DNA from: Pseudomonadota bacterium
Lineage (GTDB): Bacteria > Pseudomonadota > Alphaproteobacteria > Rhizobiales > Rhizobiaceae
NCBI GenBank assembly: GCA_023444445.1
Contig: JAEXMK010000044.1
Location: 1-9,649, forward strand
Reading direction: 5' to 3'
Length of the DNA stretch: 9,649 nt
A program made the position numbers and the translations under genes. Positions within the stretch are counted from its first letter, which is position 1, and every line of letters starts with the position of its first letter. Positions 5,767 to 9,649 of this stretch are shown one piece after another. The notes beneath the pieces were generated by a model that was not told the origin of the DNA, ran no database searches, and saw only the letters and a list, made by a program, of their open reading frames with translations.

Positions 5767-7017
5767 TTATTTTTCCAGCACTGCCACCGCTTCCACATGC
5801 GGCGACCACAGGAACTGGTCGACCGGTGTGACGAGGGTAACGCGATAGCCGCCCTCCGTGAGGATGGCGAGATCGCGCGCCAGCGTCAGCGGATTGCAGC
5901 TGACGGCAACGATCTTCTTCACCGTGCTGCGGGCAAGCTCCTTGCACTGGAATTCCGCACCGGCGCGTGGCGGATCGAACACGACCGCGTCGTAATTCTT
6001 GAGTTCGCTTGTCATCAGCGGCCTGCGGAAGAGATCGCGCTTCTCGACGCTGACCGGCTTCAGGCCCTGCGTGTTACGGGCGGCGAAATCGAGTGCCTTC
6101 AACGGTTTTTCTTCCGCTTCCACCGCATGCACCTTGCCGACACGCGCAAGCCGCAGTGCAAAGGTGCCGGAACCGCAGAACAGATCGGCAATACGTTTGG
6201 ATTTGCCGACATGGGCAAGCACCAGCTCCGCCATGGCGTCTTCGGCCTGCTTCGTCGCCTGCGTGAAGCCGCCGGCCGGTGGCGAAACCGGAACGCCGCC
6301 GAATTCGATGATCGGCTTCTGCGGTTCGATCAGGATTTCACCCGACAGCGAAACGCGGGCAATGCCGCGCATGGCCAGCACCGTTTCCGTGAGCGTCCGC
6401 CGTTGCTTGTCGTTGACTGACTTGATGCCCTCGACGGAAATATCGAGACCGGAGAGCGTTTCAAGAACGGTGATGCGGAACGGCTCTGCATTCGCCACCA
6501 TCGAAAGCCCGATGGCTCTGATAGCATCGAGCCGCGAGACTATGCCGGGCGAGGTGACGGGACATTCCTCGATGGCGACGATGTGATGGCTGTTTGCCTG
6601 GCTGAAACCGAGCAGCAGGCCCTTTTCCGTCTTGCGGGCGGCAAACACCGCACGACGGCGTTCGCCGGGGCGACAGATGACGAGATCGTCGACATCAGGT
6701 GTCAGGCCTTTCGACTTCAGCGCCGAAACCACCAATTCACGCTTGTAGGCGCGGTATGGCGCATCGGCGAAATGCTGCAGCGAACAGCCGCCGCAGGTGC
6801 CGTTCTTTCCCTCGGGACCGAAGTGGCGGCAGGCGGGTTCGCGTCGGTCTGTCGAGGCCTGTGTTATCGACATGACGGTGCCCTGATCCCGCACCTTGGC
6901 AATCGCCACTGTTTCGCCGGGCAATGTGAAGGGCACATAGACCGGGCCGTCGGGACAGTGCGCGATGCCATCGCCCTGCGCACCGAGGCTCTTGATGGTG
7001 ACGGTCTGGGTGCTCAT
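5767..7017 (-). CDS. TRAM-domain Fe-S RNA (uracil-5-)-methyltransferase, RlmD/TrmA family
   Basis: Encodes a 416-aa SAM-dependent methyltransferase that forms 5-methyluridine in RNA. A TRAM RNA-binding domain covers about 1-55. Cys63, Cys75, Cys78 (in CGGC) and Cys152 are the expected four ligands of a [4Fe-4S] cluster as in RlmD (RumA). The Rossmann methyltransferase domain shows SAM motif I DLFCGSGTFAL (278-288), motif IV VFDPPRAGA (346-354), the catalytic nucleophile Cys374 in VSCNPLTLARDL, and Glu409 in PHVEAVAVLE as the expected general base. Length and Fe-S ligands favour a 23S rRNA enzyme (U1939 in E. coli RlmD) over the tRNA m5U54 enzyme TrmA, which lacks the cluster; the exact target is uncertain because relatives differ (RlmC, RlmCD). 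ATG 7017 overlaps the tlyA stop as ATGA, suggesting translational coupling. No obvious terminator follows before the convergent small gene. Confidence 0.92.
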   Translation of the reverse strand: MSTQTVTIKSLGAQGDGIAHCPDGPVYVPFTLPGETVAIAKVRDQGTVMSITQASTDRREPACRHFGPEGKNGTCGGCSLQHFADAPYRAYKRELVVSALKSKGLTPDVDDLVICRPGERRRAVFAARKTEKGLLLGFSQANSHHIVAIEECPVTSPGIVSRLDAIRAIGLSMVANAEPFRITVLETLSGLDISVEGIKSVNDKQRRTLTETVLAMRGIARVSLSGEILIEPQKPIIEFGGVPVSPPAGGFTQATKQAEDAMAELVLAHVGKSKRIADLFCGSGTFALRLARVGKVHAVEAEEKPLKALDFAARNTQGLKPVSVEKRDLFRRPLMTSELKNYDAVVFDPPRAGAEFQCKELARSTVKKIVAVSCNPLTLARDLAILTEGGYRVTLVTPVDQFLWSPHVEAVAVLEK

Positions 7018-7766
7018 GGCTTTTCGCCTCCGAGAAGAAATTCGACATTGCCGTCACCGCCGGAGATTGGCGAGGGAATGAGACCGAGGCTTTTCCAGCC
7101 CATGTCCTCGACGAGCCAGCGTTCCAGCTCTGCCGCCACGGCGGGCGCGGTTTCCGGCTCCTTGAGAAGTCCGGCCTTGCTGATGGCGTCCCGCCCCGCC
7201 TCGAATTGCGGCTTGACCAGCAGGACGGCGCGCGCACCCGGCTCGGCAAGCTCAAGCGCGGGGGCAAGCGCCAGCTTCAGCGAAATGAAGGACACATCGG
7301 AAACGATGAAGCCAATGGGTCGTTCATCGATATCATCGGAGGTGAGGAACCGCGCATTCAGCCCTTCCAGACTGGTCACGCGCGGGTCGTTCTCGATCCT
7401 TGGATGGATCTGCCCGTGGCCGACATCGATGGCGACGACATGTTTCGCGCCGCGATGCAGCAGAACCTCGGTGAAGCCACCGGTCGAGGCGCCGACATCA
7501 AGGCAGTCAAGGCCTCTCGGATCGAGCCCGAAATGATCGAGCGCTGCCGTGAGCTTGAGGGCGGCACGCGAGACGTAAGCCTGCGCCGGATCGGTAATGG
7601 CGATCTTGACGTTTGCAGCCACGGTCTGGCTTGGTTTGGTGACGATTTTGCCGTTCACGCTCACGGTGCCGCGCGACACCGCATCGCGCGCACGCGAGCG
7701 GCTGGCAAAGTGGCCACGCGACACAAGTAGCTGGTCTAGCCGTTCATTTTCAGATGTTTTGGACAT
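7014..7766 (-). CDS. tlyA: TlyA family rRNA 2'-O-methyltransferase
   Basis: Encodes a 250-aa protein with an N-terminal S4 RNA-binding domain (about 8-66; RLDQLLVSRG, SRSRARDAV, VNGK) joined to an FtsJ/RrmJ-like methyltransferase domain (about 67-250). The SAM motif is LDVGASTGGFTEVLL (89-103). A K-D-K-E catalytic tetrad can be placed at Lys71 (RAALKL), Asp157 (VSDVSF), Lys185 (LLVKPQFE) and Glu242 (GNVEFLL), close to the tetrad reported for Mycobacterium tuberculosis TlyA. TlyA adds 2'-O-methyl groups to cytidines in 23S rRNA (C1920) and, in some types, 16S rRNA (C1409); the mycobacterial enzyme's activity makes cells sensitive to capreomycin. Annotations as haemolysin are older and less well supported. 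It is first in a two-gene operon with the RNA methyltransferase (ATGA overlap) and is transcribed divergently from the chemoreceptor. The ribosome binding site is weak (GGGA about 4 nt before ATG 7766), but the protein's N-terminus fits the family. Confidence 0.92.
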   Translation of the reverse strand: MSKTSENERLDQLLVSRGHFASRSRARDAVSRGTVSVNGKIVTKPSQTVAANVKIAITDPAQAYVSRAALKLTAALDHFGLDPRGLDCLDVGASTGGFTEVLLHRGAKHVVAIDVGHGQIHPRIENDPRVTSLEGLNARFLTSDDIDERPIGFIVSDVSFISLKLALAPALELAEPGARAVLLVKPQFEAGRDAISKAGLLKEPETAPAVAAELERWLVEDMGWKSLGLIPSPISGGDGNVEFLLGGEKP

Positions 7767-8033
7767 GATCCCGTGTCAATGACCGCCAAACCCCGCAGAT
7801 GCAAGCAATTTATCGCGGACAGGCCATACGGGCGGGTGAAGAAATACGCCTTGGGTAGCAGGAAAACGACATGTGAGATTAATCCAATATAAAGCCTTGT
7901 GAGGCACTTTGTCCGCAAGGCCCGTGTGGCCCTCGGAACCTGCCATGACGGCGTCTCCCCCATTTCCCAGAAATTGCGGCCGTTGCAGCGCAGACGTTTG
8001 CTCCGTGGCATCGGGTCGCCGAGAGAGTTTGCG

Positions 8034-9649
8034 ATGTCGCTGAAAAACCTCCCCATTAATCTGAAGCTCATAGCCACCTTTTGCGCCTTGATGAGCGTGT
8101 GTCTGCTCGCCTCTGCGGTGGTGTTCTGGCAGACGCTGGGGAGCGAGCGAGTCGCAATCGAGAACAATCGCACCAACAACATCATGCATGCGGTGGATGG
8201 GGCGACGGCCGCCATGCTTGAGCAAGCCGTCAACCAGCGCGGCTTCCTGCTGTTCCGCAGCGACAGCACCTATAGCGATGTCTTCGCCCAGCGCGAGCTG
8301 ATGCTGAAGAAGCTCAATGAAGCCCGCGCTCTGGCCGCCGGCCAGCCGGATATCCTGAAGTCCATCGACGATATGGAAAAATCCGCCACCGTCTTCTTCA
8401 AGGAACTGGCGGAACCGCAGATCGCTGCCCGCAAGACCACGGAAGCGCCAATTTCCGACATCATCGAGATCGGCCGCAACCAGGCGAAGGGCCAGCTTGA
8501 TGGCTTCCGCGCTTCCGCCGCCAAGATCAAGGAGCAGCTGAACGGCCTCTCCACTGTCTACGCCGCTGAACAGCAGGCTGCCGCCCGCAATCTGGAATAC
8601 GCGCTTCTCGGCGGCGGTGCTGTCGCCGGTCTTCTCGCCATTATCCTGATCTGGGCTCTGTCACGCTCCATCGTCACGCCGATCGTCGGCATGACGGCGG
8701 CGATGAGCCGCCTTGCCGATGGCGACCTGACGACGGAAGTTCCCGCCACGGATCGTGGTGATGAAGTCGGAAAGATGGCGAAGGCCGTTCTGGTCTTCAA
8801 GGAGGCGGGTCTCGAAAAATCCCGCCTTGCCGGGGAGACTGACCGGATGCGCTCCGCGACCGAGGCGGAACGCCGCCGCAACGAGGAGGAAAAGGCGCGC
8901 GATGAAGCCGCCAGCGCCTTTGCGAGCGCCGAGCTGGGCAAGGGCCTTGCCGCTCTCGCCGACGGCGATCTTTCCTATCGCATCGAAACGCCTTTTGTGC
9001 CCGCCATTGATCCGGTTCGCGTGAATTTCAACAGCGCGGTCGAAAAGCTGCAGCAGGCGCTGCGCACGGTTGGCGAAAACGCGGCCGCCATCAACGCCGG
9101 CGCTTCGGAAATGCTTTCTGCCGCCGACGACCTGTCGCGCCGCACGGAACAGCAGGCCGCTTCCATCGAGGAAACTGCAGCAGCACTGGAAGAAGTGACC
9201 ACCACGGTGCGCGATAGCGCCCGCGGAGCGGAAGATGCCGGCAGCCTGGTCCAGCGCGCCCGCGCCGGTGCCGAAAAATCCGGCGTCGTGGTTCGCAAGG
9301 CTGTCGCCGCCATGCGCGAAATCGAAAAGTCTTCGGGCGAAATCGGCAATATTATCGGCGTTATCGATGACATCGCCTTTCAGACCAATCTTCTGGCGCT
9401 GAATGCCGGTGTAGAAGCCGCACGCGCCGGTGATGCCGGCAAGGGTTTTGCGGTCGTTGCGCAGGAAGTTCGTGAACTTGCCCAGCGCTCCGCCAATGCC
9501 GCCAAGGAAATCAAGGCGCTGATCAGCGCTTCCAGCCAGCAGGTGGAAAACGGCGTCAATCTGGTCGATGAGACCGGCAAGGCTCTCGAGCTCATCGTGT
9601 CGGAAGTCGAAGAGATCAATGCCCATGTCAGCGCCATCGTCGTCGCTTA
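8034..9649 (+). CDS. Methyl-accepting chemotaxis protein, 3' end cut by window
   Basis: An open frame of 538 codons with no stop runs off the right edge. It encodes an inner-membrane chemoreceptor that controls CheA/CheW signalling. TM1 is about 11-33. The periplasmic sensor domain is about 34-187, mostly helical, with a [11 protein letters not shown] stretch (67-77) that looks like a CHASE3/four-helix-bundle sensor. TM2 is about 188-210. A HAMP domain (about 211-263, LADGDLT at 227-233), a charged coiled-coil linker (about 258-300) and a second HAMP-like unit (about 298-350, LADGDLS at 308-314) follow. The kinase-control domain has a methylation-helix segment [17 protein letters not shown] (371-387) and the conserved hairpin tip [20 protein letters not shown] (452-471), then [15 protein letters not shown] 8034 is chosen: GAGAGA lies 7 nt upstream and TM1 follows directly. 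The 267-bp gap before it (7767-8033), shared with tlyA, has no other gene I can support. The ligand cannot be inferred. Confidence 0.93.
   Translation, partial: MSLKNLPINLKLIATFCALMSVCLLASAVVFWQTLGSERVAIENNRTNNIMHAVDGATAAMLEQAVNQRGFLLFRSDSTYSDVFAQRELMLKKLNEARALAAGQPDILKSIDDMEKSATVFFKELAEPQIAARKTTEAPISDIIEIGRNQAKGQLDGFRASAAKIKEQLNGLSTVYAAEQQAAARNLEYALLGGGAVAGLLAIILIWALSRSIVTPIVGMTAAMSRLADGDLTTEVPATDRGDEVGKMAKAVLVFKEAGLEKSRLAGETDRMRSATEAERRRNEEEKARDEAASAFASAELGKGLAALADGDLSYRIETPFVPAIDPVRVNFNSAVEKLQQALRTVGENAAAINAGASEMLSAADDLSRRTEQQAASIEETAAALEEVTTTVRDSARGAEDAGSLVQRARAGAEKSGVVVRKAVAAMREIEKSSGEIGNIIGVIDDIAFQTNLLALNAGVEAARAGDAGKGFAVVAQEVRELAQRSANAAKEIKALISASSQQVENGVNLVDETGKALELIVSEVEEINAHVSAIVVA

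Noticed and set aside
6583..7536. 317-codon plus-strand frame across tlyA and the RNA methyltransferase gene
   Set aside because: It spans the overlap of two clearly real minus-strand genes and has low-complexity Ser/Arg/Ala-rich content typical of antisense frames.
7774..7779. TTGACA on the minus strand just before tlyA
   Set aside because: It lies only 7 nt before the start codon, so no -10 or transcription start could follow before the gene; a chance match.
7902..7917. Sigma-54-like AGGCAC-N7-CGC arrangement (GG-N10-GC) before the chemoreceptor gene
   Set aside because: The -24 half fits in 5 of 6 bases, but the -12 half reads CCGCA instead of TTGCA. A GG-N10-GC match alone is frequent in GC-rich DNA.
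7889..7920. Possible GCCTTGTG/CGCAAGGC hairpin in the tlyA-chemoreceptor gap
   Set aside because: 8 bp with one wobble and a 12-nt loop, no T-tract and no covariation evidence; too weak to call an RNA element.
8661..9626. 321-codon open frame on the minus strand opposite the chemoreceptor
   Set aside because: The plus-strand frame encodes an unmistakable chemotaxis protein with TM, HAMP and hairpin-tip motifs. The antisense frame shows no domain and is a by-product of GC-rich codon use.

Overview
This 9.6 kb window looks like chromosomal DNA of an alphaproteobacterium of the Rhizobiales, most likely the Rhizobium/Agrobacterium group. The signs are high GC content, two BA14K-family secreted proteins (a family known mainly from Rhizobiales and Brucella), a RIME-like intergenic palindrome of the Rhizobiaceae type, and a rhizobial-style chemoreceptor. 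Genus and species are inferred from gene content and style; no search was run.

Layout. (1) 1-1404, plus strand: two tandem paralogous BA14K genes (154-615 and 833-1348). Each has a GGAGGAAG ribosome binding site, a signal peptide and its own intrinsic terminator, so they look like separate transcription units. (2) 1409-2404, minus strand: a CorA/ZntB-type divalent cation transporter that converges on the second BA14K gene. (3) 2405-2625: a divergent intergenic region with a TTnACGTnnACGTnAA palindrome, a plausible operator for the next unit. (4) 2626-5179, plus strand: a two-gene acyl-CoA catabolism operon, a 594-aa acyl-CoA dehydrogenase and a crotonase whose active site looks like an enoyl-CoA isomerase rather than a hydratase. 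(5) 5201-5344: a large imperfect palindrome (RIME-like). (6) 5449-5766, plus strand: a small secreted Cys-containing hypothetical protein whose stop codon directly abuts that of the next, convergent gene. (7) 7766-5767, minus strand: tlyA and a TRAM-domain, Fe-S RNA m5U methyltransferase, overlapping by ATGA, forming an RNA modification operon. (8) 8034 to the window end, plus strand: a methyl-accepting chemotaxis protein cut off at the right edge.

How the parts work together. The dehydrogenase and crotonase fit consecutive or auxiliary steps of beta-oxidation: dehydrogenation, and repositioning of double bases in unsaturated acyl chains. TlyA and the RNA methyltransferase both modify RNA, probably rRNA, and appear translationally coupled. 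The BA14K proteins and the small secreted protein are envelope or periplasmic proteins of unknown mechanism. Most of this is ordinary core chromosome. I saw no CRISPR array, tRNA, rRNA, insertion sequence, phage or defence module, and no evidence of an undescribed system. The most useful second-look items are the crotonase active site, the operator palindrome, the paralogous BA14K pair and the unassigned small secreted protein.
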